The notes under the pieces: generated by a model
The model's database searches: none
Seen by the model: only the letters and a program-made list of their open reading frames with translations
What the model was told of the DNA's origin: nothing
Part shown: positions 48,081 to 58,308 of the stretch, piece after piece
How positions within the stretch are numbered: the first letter of the stretch is position 1
Layout: the number at the start of each line of letters is the position of its first letter
Origin: Aurantiochytrium sp. KH105
Lineage: Eukaryota; Sar; Bigyra; Thraustochytrida; Thraustochytriidae
NCBI GenBank assembly: GCA_003116975.1
Contig: BGKB01000039.1
Location: 310,001 to 374,000, forward strand
Direction of reading: 5' to 3'
Length of the DNA: 64,000 bases
Translations under genes and position numbers: made by a program

Positions 48081-49010
48081 TGAAAAGACGTCACTCCTCT
48101 TCTGTCCACTGGAGCTACTCATTTCTTTTCACATGTCGTACTTCTTCTTCTCCTCCTCCTTCTTCGTCAACCTTTTCTTTCCGTTTTTATTTGTACGATC
48201 GATCACGAGACCCATCCCTTCTTCAAGCAAATATGATAATTACTTTTCATCAACATGAATGTTTCGTTGTTTTATTTTATATCACTTATAATGTTTCTCT
48301 CCGGCCACGTAAAACGACAACGCAAAAGTCGAATTCAATAAATGAGGTCCTACAAATCGTACTTTGAAATTCTGCATTTTACTTTTCCCGAAACAATCAT
48401 GTGGCAATCCCGACATTTGATCTCATGGAAAGAAGTCGTCTCGTTCGCAGGAAAAGCAAGATAAAGTTATTGACAGTGATTGAAATTCTGCGGACACTCG
48501 CAGGAGGAGGTTAGAAAACCCCGCGGGAACCATTGAATTGAGTGGCGAGAGTCTTCAGATTGACCCAAAGTCAAATAAGTACGAATACATCCGGGTATAA
48601 AAAGGCACAAACCGTTCATCTTCACCTATTCGGATCACGTCGAAATGGAAACTGGCTTTTTTCTCTCCTTTCTTTCTGATCTGGCTCGAGTAAGCTACAA
48701 AACCCACCCGAAGTGCATTGTTTCATTGGTTTTATCCTATTCCTGCCTGTACCATGAAGAGTTCGACCGGCGTGGCGACAAGTAAAACTTTCAGTTTTTC
48801 AGTTGAGATGCTCAAGATGCGACCGCCACATCTCACAAAGAAAAACGTACGCTGTTGTTTCTCTTTCTTGCCTTGGGCCTCTTTTTAGAAAAAGCAGTGC
48901 AAAGATATTGATTGTTCTGTTTTCATTTTTTAAAAGTCCTCCTTCGTCGTCTCATCTTGTCTCGTTTTCGAAAAAAAGCGCGGAACCAAACAACTACGCT
49001 CATCTTGGAT
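48081..49010. other. Convergent 3' intergenic region, AT-rich
   Basis: 0.93 kb between the stops of the PH-like gene and the CHD-like gene. It is clearly AT-richer than the rest, with T-rich stretches near 48130-48195 and 48275-48300 and an AATAAA at about 48338. No open reading frame of interest or RNA gene was seen. Confidence 0.45.
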
Positions 49011-52000
49011 CTAGGAAAGAGAAGAGCGGCGACGTGTTGACGCGCGGCGATTATGTAGCCTGCGGGCAAGAGCTTCGTCTTCTTCAATGCTCGGAACCTT
49101 GCCTGAGCCTTGATGCCCATTCTCTTCCGCATCGGTATCGGGGTCGCTGTCCTTGTTATTCTTATCTCTCGATCTCGAACCAGCGCTTGACCTCCGCTTG
49201 ACCTTGGTCTTTGCTCCCTCGGCGCTAAATCCTTTACCGTTCGGAGCGTCCCCAGTTTCGCTTCCGCTACCGGCTTCTCCATCAGAATCATCCTGTTGAG
49301 ATGCTTTGGATGCCGCCTTCTTCGCGGTGCTCTTTCTCGACGATTTTTTGCTCGCTGAACCTCGCTTGCCAGAAGACGAATTTTTTCCTTCTTCGTACTC
49401 TTCATCCTCGTCATCGTCATCGTCATCAGCCTCCTCCTCGTCCTCACCTTCATCAGCGGCTGAACCATCGTCTCCAGCGCCATGCGACTTCCCGTTGGCG
49501 TTCTTCGAAGCACCACCTTCCTTTTTCGTTGCCGTGGTACTGTTCGACTCCTTGCCGTTTTCCTTGGGGCTGTCCTGCATGTCCGCATCTTCATCATCAT
49601 CATCATCGCCGTCGTCATCATCGTCTTCCTCAGCCTTGACGGCAGCCGCGAGAGCCTCCGCAGCAGCTGCTGCACTTCGTCGACGAGACGAAGACGCGCG
49701 TCTGCGAAGGCTTGCACGACGCGTAACCCTGCGCGAACGACCACGTCCATAGTTGCTGTCGTTGTCCTCGTCCTCGTCGACATCAAGATCATCATCGAGG
49801 CCCAGTTCCTCGTCGCCCACCATGCTTCCATCCTCACGCAAACGTTCCTCTTTCGCCTTCTTCCGGGCAAGATACTTGAACTGCGTATTCGCCTCGGGAT
49901 TGATGGGCTGTTTCGGAAGCTCTGGGTACTCGCTGAGATCAAGCGACTTCTTCTGGTAATGCTGCGAGTAGTGAGCAATGCACAGAGTCTGCGAGCCCCA
50001 AGGTCCACGCGACCACGATGACGTCTCCGTGGCACCGCAGTAGCGGCACCAAGGCTTGCCTTCTTCGTCAAGCTTTTCGTACGTGGAAGGATCAAGAATC
50101 TCGACCTTGACCTCTTGGTTCTTGCGCGCAGGACGAGCCCGGCTCGAAGTGCTTCCCGAAGCGCTCGCAGCGCTCGAGTCGCGCGATCGCTTCGCCTTCT
50201 TGGCGGAGCGCTGCCGCTTTGTCCCGCCCTCGGAACGGCGCCGCTTGCGCTCGGCCGTCTCCTCCTGCTGACGCTTCTCCTTCTGTGCCTTCTTCACGCG
50301 GCGCGCTTCGTCCACATCGACAATGGGAACCTGGCTAGGGTCTGCGTAAAAGTACTTTTTGTAAGCCTTGTGGATCTGATGTCCGCACGAAGACGTCTCA
50401 CGAAGTTCGAGCTTTCGACGGATCGACTGCCACAGCCGCTCCACCACTACCTTTTCGTAGCCACCAAAGTCGTCGACCGTTTGGCGCAGAATCTCCGGGT
50501 CAATCCACTTGCCCTGGATAATGAGCATCTCCACCTTGCGGCCATCAACGTCAGCCCATCGGCGAGGCTTCTTGTTGTTCGAAGATGAGCCTCCTCCCGT
50601 GTAGTCGTCGTCATTGGCGTCATCATCGCCGCCATCATCAAAAGAAACCTTCTCCGGACCACCCTGTGCGGGAGACGGCTCGTCGCTGCCAGGGAGTCTC
50701 TCGCCATCGAAAAAGGTCTTGATCTTGCTCACGTCGTAGTTGCGGCGCGAGGGACGCTCAATTTGCTTCACAAACTGGTTGGCGGCAGCCTGTTCACGAT
50801 CCGAAAAGGTGCGCTTCATGGTTACGATCATTTGCAGACAGTTTACCACGTCCTGCTCATAGTCTGGGGTTGGGTTGCCACGCAGCTTTTCCTCAATAAC
50901 TTGGTGCCCCACCACACGAAGCTCGGTGAAAAATGCCTGCTTCTTCTCCTCTGTCTCGTACGCCGAGCCATCCGTGAGACGAGCCACCATCGTGCCACGC
51001 GGATCCTCACCGAGAACCTTGGTCCAGAACTTGGGGTCCTGGACGTCAATTTCCTGGTCAGTTCCGGCGGCCACAAAAGACGCCTTGGAAAAGGAAAAGC
51101 CGCCAGTATTGTCTGCGTCCGCGGCGCGATCCCAGTTCACCTTACGACTGTCCTTGAGCAAGTCGTCAATGTTTGCCTCCGAGTAGGCCTTTTGCTTTTT
51201 GGCCGCCTCCTCGTCATCCTCCAAAAGACGATAGGCACCGTACTTGAGAAGTTCCTCAATTTCCTCCTTGGAGGCCGGTTCGGCCACAGCGCTCGAGCCC
51301 TGACGACCCAGCACGGCCTGTTCGAGTCCGAGCTTCTTCGCAGCGCGATCAAAGAGGTGAGCCTCGTAGGTAAGCCGCGTCACAAATCGATACACGTTGA
51401 CAGACTTTTTCTGCCCGATGCGATGGCAACGTGCCATGGCCTGCAGATCGTTTTGCGGGTTCCAATCGCTGTCAAAAATGATCACCGTGTCGGCCGCGGT
51501 CAGATTGATACCTACACCACCGGCACGAGTGGACAGCAAAAAGACAAAGCTCTTGGCGACGGGGTCACAGAATCGGTCAATGGCCTTTTGACGCGCGTTG
51601 CCCGAAACATTGCCATCGATGCGCTCCACAGGGTAGGCCCGCCGAGGGTGCGCACAGTAATCGGAAATGATATCGAGCATCATCTTGAACTGAGAAAAGA
51701 TGAGCACCTTGCGATCCTCCTTGCGCAGCTTGGCCAGCAGCTTGTCGAGAAGCACCATCTTGCCGCTCGCGTTGATCATGTGCACGAGCCACTCTTCCGA
51801 ATCGTACTTGACGTCCGTGGTGAGGGCTTCGCGCTGCTCGACACCAGAGATTAAAAAGGGATGATTGCAACACTTGCGCAGTTCCATTTCAATACTGATG
51901 AGCTGGGGCGAAACGCCGCGACTCGACGTCACCACACCAGGACCGCCACCGAGAAACTCGCGATTACGCTCAAAGATGGCGCGGTAGTACTTCTTTTGCA

Positions 52001-55000
52001 ACGTCGTCAGCTCCACGTCAATGACGGTCTCCTCCTTGGCAGGGATGTCCTTTTCCACGTGCTCCTTGAGGCGACGGAGCATAAAAGGTTTGACGCGTGC
52101 CTGCAAGGCCTGGACCTGCTCGGCATTCTGCATGTCACCAAAGTGCTCGAGGAAGTCCGCCTTGTCCGGGAACTCGCGCGGTTCGATAAAGTTCAAGAGT
52201 GCCCAGAGCTCACCCACGTTGTTTTGCAAGGGCGTTCCCGTAAGAATAACGCGCACGTCCGCGCGAATGTACTCTGCAAAGGTTTGCGCAAGTTTGCTCT
52301 TTTTCGACTTGAGGCGATGACCTTCGTCCACGATGACGCCAGCCCACTTGATGTCGGCGAACTCGGCCCCGTCTGCACTAAGTGCTTCGTACGAAGTAAC
52401 CATGACGTCAAACTTGTACAGACCCGGGACCACCTTGGCCTGGCCGGTCTTCGAATTCTTGCGCCAATAGTAGAACTCGTGCTCGCGAATGAGCGCCCGG
52501 GCCTGCTGACCCGTGATTCGCCGGTTTCCTCCATCATGGTACACGACGCAGTTCAGGTCCGTCCAGCGCTCGAATTCGTTGCGCCAGTGGCCAAGTGTGG
52601 ACAGCGGGGCAACGACGAGAGAAGGCCGGTTCGGCGGGTTGCCGTGCAGCTTAAGGTGGCGCACAAAAGAGACGGTCTGGCAGGTTTTACCGAGACCCAT
52701 CTCATCCGCTAGCAAGGAGCCGCGTTTGTTGGCATAGTTGAAGGCGAGCCAGTTGAGGCCCTCGAGCTGGTAGGACCGAAGCTTGAGGCCGTCCTTGAAC
52801 GAGGGCGACTCCGTGTACTTGAAGAAGCGCGACCCCGAGGCCGAGGTAGCCATGCTCCCTTCTGCTGCGTTGGCGACGGCCGCCGAGTCGACTTCCTCAT
52901 TTTGCTGCATCTGCGTGCGCCAGTGCTCGTGGCGCTGCTGAAGTTGCTGATCCTGCGCTTCGAGCTGCGAATTCATGTGGCGAATGTGCTGCTTTTGCTG
53001 CATATGCAGCGCGCGCTGCTGCTCCGCGTGCTGCTGATTGAGCTGCTCAATCACTCCGTGATGCGTCTGCTGCACGTGCTGCACATAGGCAGAGAAGTTG
53101 GGAAAGTTGCCGTAGGCAGCGTCTCCCTTGGCGAGGTTGGGATCATTTTGCTGCTGGTACTGAAACTGTGCGATCTGTTGGCGGTGGCGCTCGCGCACGG
53201 CGTTTAGTTCATGCTCCTGGCGTTGACGCAATGCCTGGTCCTGACGCTGCAGGTGTTCTTGGACGCGGTGGCGGTGGAGGTTTTGCTGTTGCGCAAGGAC
53301 CTGACGTTCCGTGGTAATTTTGGACTCGATGCTCGTGTTTTGTATTGCCTGACGCTTGACGGCGGGGATCTTGGACCTGCGATGATAGGCCGCGATGGCC
53401 TGGTCATCGAGAATGTCCGAGGCGTTTTCCCACGTGGCATCGGCGTAGCTCATGTTTTTCCATTTGACCAGATACATGGGTCCGGCAGCCTTGTCATCGT
53501 CTTTGTTCGCTTGGTTCTCCTGCCCAGCCTTGAGTGTCGCAAACTTCTTCTCAAAGAGGTCGGAGAGACGCTCGCAGCAGTCGCGGACAAAGAGCTCTGG
53601 ATTTGTGTTGTAGATGCGGCAGTTGGCAAAGACAAGGCGCACGTCCGCGGCGAATTGGTCAACGTTTTCGTAGACGCGACCGCCCATAAGTCGCTGGCGG
53701 ATCGTGCCAAAGTCCATGGGCCGCGAGATCATGTCGTAGTAGCCCGGAGCCCCGTCGCGCTCCTCGTCGACGGGCTCCATAAAGTACACGGAGAGCTTGA
53801 CGCCCTTGTACCGGTGGTTGATGAGTTTAGAGAGGATCTGAGTGGCCTCGCGCACCCAGGATGGCGTCCGCTTGCGCTGCGTGCCGGGCTCCTCCTGGGC
53901 CTCGTCGAGAATGCGGTCGACCTCGACATAGCTGGGATCAAAATACTCGGTATCCTCGCGGCCGCGAGCCACGGCACTGGCCTCGTGCTGCTCGGGAGGC
54001 AGCGCGTTGACGTACCTTTTGAGACGCTGTGATCCATTCACGTCCTGGTCAATGAGGTCGGGGCTGACCCACTCGACGTGCAGGTATGACTTGCCGCGCC
54101 ATTTGACGAGGAATTCAAACTTGTCCTGCTCGCGCCTGCGCTTCTCGTCTTCTTCCTCGAGGAGCTCGCGGCGTGTTTTCTTTTTCTTTGGGGTCTCGAC
54201 GCTTTCCAGGAGCGCACCGGAAGGTTTGTCGCCGTCCTCGTCACCGCTGGCCGGGGCCTCCTCTTGCTCTGGGTCGTAGTCGGCGCGGAGTCGGCGACCG
54301 AGGATGTTCTCGATGAGGGGTTCTTCGCGTTCGCGGGGAGCTGCGGCATCCTCGCGATCCATTTCCTCGAAGAATGCCTCGTGTTCGCCCATGAGTTTGT
54401 CTTCTGCGAGGGACTTTTTCTTTTTCCGCGCCGAGGTGCCCCCGCGGCCGTTGTAGTCGTCGTCGTCATCTCGCATTGCACTGGTTGCAGGGGGGAGACC
54501 TGGAGGCCTCGTCGGCCTCGGTGCTGTCCTCGCGGTATTTGCCACGGGCATGTGCATATGCTGCATGTGCTGCATGTGCTGCTGCTGCATGTGCTGCTGC
54601 TGCTGCGAATATCCGCCCTGCATCACGGCCCCATGCCCTGCATGGTGTCCGTGCTGCTGGCCTGCCGCGTACTGCTGTCCATACTGCTGCTGGTGCTGCT
54701 GCTGCGGCACGTGCCCGGTCCCATATCCTGCGCCGCTTTGCGAGCCTTGGAGCTGCTGCTGCTGCTGCTGCTGCTGCAGCTGCTGCTGCTGTTGCTGCTG
54801 CTGCTGTTGCTGCTGAAGAAGCAGCTGTTGCCGCTGCTGCTCCGCGAGCGCGCGTTGGTCCTGCTGCGGCACAAAGTGCGCCGCCGCCGCCGCCGCCGCG
54901 AGCGCGCCTCCTGCCGCCGCCGCCGCCTCCTCCGCCGCGCCGCCGCCGGGCTCCTGCCTGCCGCCGACGCCCTCCAGCCCGCCCAGCGCATCGAGGTCCA

Positions 55001-55001
55001 T
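49011..55001 (-). CDS. CHD-like SNF2 chromatin remodeller: chromo-bromo-chromo-SNF2-ARID-like-GATA-like
   Basis: 1996 residues from the first ATG at 55001 (MDLDALGGLEGVGG); the longer open frame is GC-rich low complexity from a TTG. Order: Gln-rich N-terminus (40-110); chromodomain 1 at about 285-340 (KFEFLVKWRGKSYLHVEW); bromodomain at about 380-485 (YYDMISRPMDFGTIRQRL, FANCRIYNTNPE, including the acetyl-lysine-binding Asn); chromodomain 2 at about 504-540 (YLVKWKNMSYADATWENA); Gln/His coiled region; SNF2 ATPase from about 733 (DEMGLGKT near 768, VDEGH near 891 in place of DEAH) with helicase C (STRAGGVGINL, ARCHRIGQKKSVNVYR); an ARID-like stretch at about 1480-1540 (DFGGYEKVVVERLWQSI); a GATA-like finger near 1645-1680 (CRYCGATETSSWSRGPWG then LCIAH). 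The tail is acidic and Ser/Lys-rich. It should slide or remodel nucleosomes at acetylated/methylated histones. Confidence 0.92.
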   Translation of the reverse strand: MDLDALGGLEGVGGRQEPGGGAAEEAAAAAGGALAAAAAAAHFVPQQDQRALAEQQRQQLLLQQQQQQQQQQQQLQQQQQQQQLQGSQSGAGYGTGHVPQQQHQQQYGQQYAAGQQHGHHAGHGAVMQGGYSQQQQHMQQQHMQHMQHMHMPVANTARTAPRPTRPPGLPPATSAMRDDDDDYNGRGGTSARKKKKSLAEDKLMGEHEAFFEEMDREDAAAPREREEPLIENILGRRLRADYDPEQEEAPASGDEDGDKPSGALLESVETPKKKKTRRELLEEEDEKRRREQDKFEFLVKWRGKSYLHVEWVSPDLIDQDVNGSQRLKRYVNALPPEQHEASAVARGREDTEYFDPSYVEVDRILDEAQEEPGTQRKRTPSWVREATQILSKLINHRYKGVKLSVYFMEPVDEERDGAPGYYDMISRPMDFGTIRQRLMGGRVYENVDQFAADVRLVFANCRIYNTNPELFVRDCCERLSDLFEKKFATLKAGQENQANKDDDKAAGPMYLVKWKNMSYADATWENASDILDDQAIAAYHRRSKIPAVKRQAIQNTSIESKITTERQVLAQQQNLHRHRVQEHLQRQDQALRQRQEHELNAVRERHRQQIAQFQYQQQNDPNLAKGDAAYGNFPNFSAYVQHVQQTHHGVIEQLNQQHAEQQRALHMQQKQHIRHMNSQLEAQDQQLQQRHEHWRTQMQQNEEVDSAAVANAAEGSMATSASGSRFFKYTESPSFKDGLKLRSYQLEGLNWLAFNYANKRGSLLADEMGLGKTCQTVSFVRHLKLHGNPPNRPSLVVAPLSTLGHWRNEFERWTDLNCVVYHDGGNRRITGQQARALIREHEFYYWRKNSKTGQAKVVPGLYKFDVMVTSYEALSADGAEFADIKWAGVIVDEGHRLKSKKSKLAQTFAEYIRADVRVILTGTPLQNNVGELWALLNFIEPREFPDKADFLEHFGDMQNAEQVQALQARVKPFMLRRLKEHVEKDIPAKEETVIDVELTTLQKKYYRAIFERNREFLGGGPGVVTSSRGVSPQLISIEMELRKCCNHPFLISGVEQREALTTDVKYDSEEWLVHMINASGKMVLLDKLLAKLRKEDRKVLIFSQFKMMLDIISDYCAHPRRAYPVERIDGNVSGNARQKAIDRFCDPVAKSFVFLLSTRAGGVGINLTAADTVIIFDSDWNPQNDLQAMARCHRIGQKKSVNVYRFVTRLTYEAHLFDRAAKKLGLEQAVLGRQGSSAVAEPASKEEIEELLKYGAYRLLEDDEEAAKKQKAYSEANIDDLLKDSRKVNWDRAADADNTGGFSFSKASFVAAGTDQEIDVQDPKFWTKVLGEDPRGTMVARLTDGSAYETEEKKQAFFTELRVVGHQVIEEKLRGNPTPDYEQDVVNCLQMIVTMKRTFSDREQAAANQFVKQIERPSRRNYDVSKIKTFFDGERLPGSDEPSPAQGGPEKVSFDDGGDDDANDDDYTGGGSSSNNKKPRRWADVDGRKVEMLIIQGKWIDPEILRQTVDDFGGYEKVVVERLWQSIRRKLELRETSSCGHQIHKAYKKYFYADPSQVPIVDVDEARRVKKAQKEKRQQEETAERKRRRSEGGTKRQRSAKKAKRSRDSSAASASGSTSSRARPARKNQEVKVEILDPSTYEKLDEEGKPWCRYCGATETSSWSRGPWGSQTLCIAHYSQHYQKKSLDLSEYPELPKQPINPEANTQFKYLARKKAKEERLREDGSMVGDEELGLDDDLDVDEDEDNDSNYGRGRSRRVTRRASLRRRASSSRRRSAAAAAEALAAAVKAEEDDDDDGDDDDDEDADMQDSPKENGKESNSTTATKKEGGASKNANGKSHGAGDDGSAADEGEDEEEADDDDDDEDEEYEEGKNSSSGKRGSASKKSSRKSTAKKAASKASQQDDSDGEAGSGSETGDAPNGKGFSAEGAKTKVKRRSSAGSRSRDKNNKDSDPDTDAEENGHQGSGKVPSIEEDEALARRLHNRRASTRRRSSLS
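54745..54850 (-). repeat. CAG/CTG triplet repeat encoding the poly-Gln stretch of the CHD-like protein
   Basis: Seen as (CTG)n with interruptions on the plus strand; translated as runs of Gln with a few Leu and Pro near residues 50-85. A further out-of-gene CTG run lies at about 55168-55192. Confidence 0.85.
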
Positions 55002-56904
55002 CGCGCCCTCGCGCGCGCGGGCTCCCGCGCGCTCCTCCTCCTCCTCGCGCGCCGCCCGCCCTCCCTCCTCCCTCCCTCCCTCGCTCGCTCGCGCCCGCGC
55101 ACGCCGCGGCGCCCTCGCCCTCCGCTCGCCTCTGCCGCCCGGCCTGAGCCGGCGCCTGCCGCCGAGCTGCTGCTGCTGCTGCTGCTGCTGCTGTGCTGCT
55201 GTGCTGCCGCGCGCGTCGCCGCCTGCCTCCCCGCCGCTGCTTTCCTTTCTTTGCCGCTCCGCCCGCTCTGCCTGCCGCCTTCCCTGCCTGCCTGTCCTTT
55301 CTGCTTGTCTCGCCTTCTCGCCTTGGCCTCGCCTTCTCGCCTTGGCCTCGACTCCACTCTCCCTGCCTGCCTGCCCGCCCGCCTGCGTCCGCTTCTTGGC
55401 CAGTGGCCGGCCACTGCGGCTGCGGGAGCGGGCTGGGTTTTTCCCCTGGCTGGCGCGCCCTGTGTGGGCCGGCCGCGGCAAGTGGGCTATGCGCGCCGCC
55501 AAGGGCGGGCTGGCGCCAGAGCGGACTTGGGCGCACAGGTCGAACTGCCGCCGCGGCGAGCACTGGCCGCGCGGGGAGGGGGCTGTGGGACGTGGAGCGG
55601 GCAGAGCGAGCGTGAAGAGGGAAGGAGGACAGCTGGCTGGGAGGGCACAGAGGCGAGAACACGACCCGCAGCTGTGAGGGGGAGGTCGAAGAGGAGAGGT
55701 GAGTGGGGCGGAAGAGGGGAGAGGGACGCAGAGACGGGAGGGGAAAAAATGGAGAGAGGGAGCGTGGAGCCGCGTGTGGGAGATACGACGTCAGTGGTAG
55801 GTGGGCGAACGTGGCAGTTAGGTTGCAAGCTACGTCGACCGCAAGCTCAAGCTGGCACCCTTGCAGCCAACATCATCGACCACGCAACGCCGCGTAGGCG
55901 ACTCTTCCTTCCTTCCTTCCCTCCTTCCTTCGTTCCTTCATCTCCTTTTTCTTTTCTGGGTGGTATAATAATATACACCAACCTCACACAAATCAAGCAC
56001 CTGTAGTAGCCAGCCAGCTGTAGCCAGAAACGAAGTGGAGCGCTCTCAGATTGTATCTTATGTCGTAGGCTGGCTCGTGAAGGATCCCGAAGACTGGCGA
56101 GATCGCGTGGTGACTGAGATGGACAATGTATGTATGAAAGCGAGACGGCAGAGGCGGCGGGTTGCGGATACAAATAGGGTATATAGGGACAATAATTGTA
56201 CTAATTGTCAGCGCCAGAAAGCATATGCGCACTCGTGCGCGCGCGCAATTTGACAAGGCAAATTTGTTGAAGACACGAGAAAGAGATTCATCAAGGCCCA
56301 TGAGTGTTGCTGGAATTGAAAGTGAGATATCTCGCGCGTGCACCACCAGAAATGAGTGAAAACGCAAGCCTCGTTTTCGTCCGCTCTCCAAAACACAACG
56401 TCGATGTTCGCGCACATCCCGCATGTGGGAGCGCACCACATCGGGACCCCGACTGTCTCCAGCAATCGCTTCGCAGCAAAACAAGAGGCGAGTCGAGGCG
56501 CGGTACGGCGCGGCGTGGAGGCTAGCTGGCTCACGCAAGGTCTCCTTGACCGTGACGTAGCGCGAAGAAAACTCTGCGAGCCGTGAGGCAGCGGAGCGAA
56601 GACAGGACCAGAGACGCCACCTTGTTGTCACATAGTATATTCTGACAGCTGAAGAAACTCTGGGCTGACGCATAGAGTCGCCTGCGCAAGCCGACAAGGG
56701 TGCTTGCTATCCCTCCCAAGGTAATCAAGTTTTTGGGGGCTTGCCTTCGACGAAGGACGCGGCCCAGGGCTATCGACGCCCAGCAACAAGTCTGGCCTTC
56801 CAGTCTGACAAGCCAAGGCAAGCTATCAAGCAAAGCAGGTTTGCTCTTTTCCAACGTCAAACGCAAGAGAGCGTTGCTCAATTGATCGCTATCACCTGCT
56901 CGGT
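55002..56904. promoter_or_regulatory. Divergent intergenic region (CHD-like gene / sulfotransferase 2)
   Basis: 1.9 kb. The CHD side to about 55680 is GC-rich with CCTCCCTCCCTCC tracts, CTG repeats and CCTGCCTGCC repeats; 55680-55780 is a GGGGAGAGGGA purine tract; (TTCC)n lies at about 55907-55940. From 55950 on the DNA has balanced base composition. Open frames on both strands were not convincing as genes. Confidence 0.4.
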
Positions 56905-58308
56905 ATGAGTTCCACCGACGACGAAGACGCGCCATTGACACCACGTGCATGCCATGACTCTCGCTCAAAGCCAAAATCAGAGATCGGCATCCGATATATT
57001 GCGACCGGCGCCGTCACCATCGCGGCAGCTCTTCTCGTCTTCTTCGCTATTGTCTCCGAACTTCCGCAGCAACTTCAAAGCACGCCACTCTTGCAGATTC
57101 AGGTCCAGCCATCAATTGGCTCTGCAGAGCAAGCCGTAAAGCCTGCAAACCAAGATCTTTCATCGTCTTTTTCCGACGAAAGTGTGGAACATACGGCACT
57201 CTCGTTTCGAGATGACGTTGACGTCGAGGTGCTCCAAGGGAATGAGCCATGTCAAACCGCGACAAAAGCGCTCTTGGACACTTTTATGAACACATTAAAC
57301 CCTCAAGACCCAGGCCCCCTCCTCGTCGGAGGCATTGGGGACAGCGGCACCCGTGGTGCACAGCAGCTATTGAGCAAGATCGGTGTGGATATGGGCCACT
57401 ATAGGTTTCCTGGCATCCCAGATTCGGTGTTTTTCACCTACGACTCGCTGCTCTATATGAGCGAGTTCGACGTGCAAACGTGCGAGAACGGCAACGCGCG
57501 CCGCCTCGTGAAAACCCGTCACGTGTATGGCAAGGCTATTCAGGTTGCGCATACCGTGGGGTATTCGCGAGATCAAGTCGACAACGATGTATGGCTTCGT
57601 GGCATGCAGCTGGTCTTGAATATGACAATTGAAATGCAACATCTTGCGCGGCATGATGTAGTCCATGACCCTGAAATTCTTCCTGCGCTCTTGTTTGGCT
57701 TCAAACACCCTCGCACATCTCTTATGCTCCCGATCTTCAAGGCTGCGTTAGGTCGCCAGTTTAGGTTCGTCCATATCCTTCGCGACGGACGCGACGTGGC
57801 CAATGGCTCGAATCAGCAAATGTTCAATGGGCTTTGTCAAATGTACTTTGGTCGCACGTGTCGCAGGTCCCTTAAGGACCGCCTCGTGTTTTGGGCCACC
57901 ATGAATGTCGATGTGGCGCATTGGGCTGCGACGCATTTGCATGAGAATCAGTACCACGTTCTGCGTACAGAAGATCTTATTGACTCGCATTTGTCATGCT
58001 TTAAATCGCTCGCAATGTTTGTCGGCGTCAATGACGCCATTTTTGAGGAGCGTGTCACGCCGAGCTTTGTACATGACAACTTTCACTCTCACGCATATTC
58101 GTACTCGGGTCGCAAATGGACCCACGAACAATCTGTCAAGTTCACAGAGGCTGCGGCTGCCATTCCCGTCGTCAGGCAGGCGATGCAACTTTTTGGCTAC
58201 GATTTGCGTCCTGATCAGCCATGGTCACGCCTAAACTCATGCACTGAGCTCACTGCAGACTTTCGCGCACGCGCCGCAGAAGCGGACCCTTTCAACCCGC
58301 CTCTCTGA
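56905..58308 (+). CDS. Membrane-anchored sulfotransferase-family protein (second, different type)
   Basis: 467 residues from an ATG at 56905. A short cytosolic N-terminus, a signal anchor at about 30-52 (YIATGAVTIAAALLVFFAIV), a stem to residue about 130, then the catalytic domain. The PAPS 5' loop appears as LLVGGIGDSGTRGAQQLL near residue 140, and the 3'-phosphate motif as FVHILRDGRDVANGSNQ near residue 293; both match sulfotransferase family signatures. FGFKHPRTSLMLPIF and QYHVLRTEDLID are also typical of the fold. The lysine expected in the first loop is not present there (GDSGTRG has Arg instead), so activity should be treated with some caution. It should act in the Golgi lumen on glycans or other secretory products. 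It is not a close paralog of the gene at 40857-42137. Confidence 0.8.
   Translation: MSSTDDEDAPLTPRACHDSRSKPKSEIGIRYIATGAVTIAAALLVFFAIVSELPQQLQSTPLLQIQVQPSIGSAEQAVKPANQDLSSSFSDESVEHTALSFRDDVDVEVLQGNEPCQTATKALLDTFMNTLNPQDPGPLLVGGIGDSGTRGAQQLLSKIGVDMGHYRFPGIPDSVFFTYDSLLYMSEFDVQTCENGNARRLVKTRHVYGKAIQVAHTVGYSRDQVDNDVWLRGMQLVLNMTIEMQHLARHDVVHDPEILPALLFGFKHPRTSLMLPIFKAALGRQFRFVHILRDGRDVANGSNQQMFNGLCQMYFGRTCRRSLKDRLVFWATMNVDVAHWAATHLHENQYHVLRTEDLIDSHLSCFKSLAMFVGVNDAIFEERVTPSFVHDNFHSHAYSYSGRKWTHEQSVKFTEAAAAIPVVRQAMQLFGYDLRPDQPWSRLNSCTELTADFRARAAEADPFNPPL

Noticed and set aside
55002-55502. Extending the CHD-like protein upstream to 55502.
   Set aside because: The only start there is a TTG, and the sequence is Arg/Ala/Gln low complexity matching the GC-rich promoter; the ATG at 55001 is used instead.
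54264-56006. A 580-codon plus-strand frame opposite the start of the CHD-like gene.
   Set aside because: It is an antisense shadow: its Leu runs mirror the CTG/CAG repeats that encode poly-Gln on the other strand, and it crosses the promoter region without any domain.
56531-56974. A 147-codon minus-strand frame near the start of sulfotransferase 2.
   Set aside because: Overlaps the start of a well-supported gene, lacks any motif, and begins within that gene's coding region.
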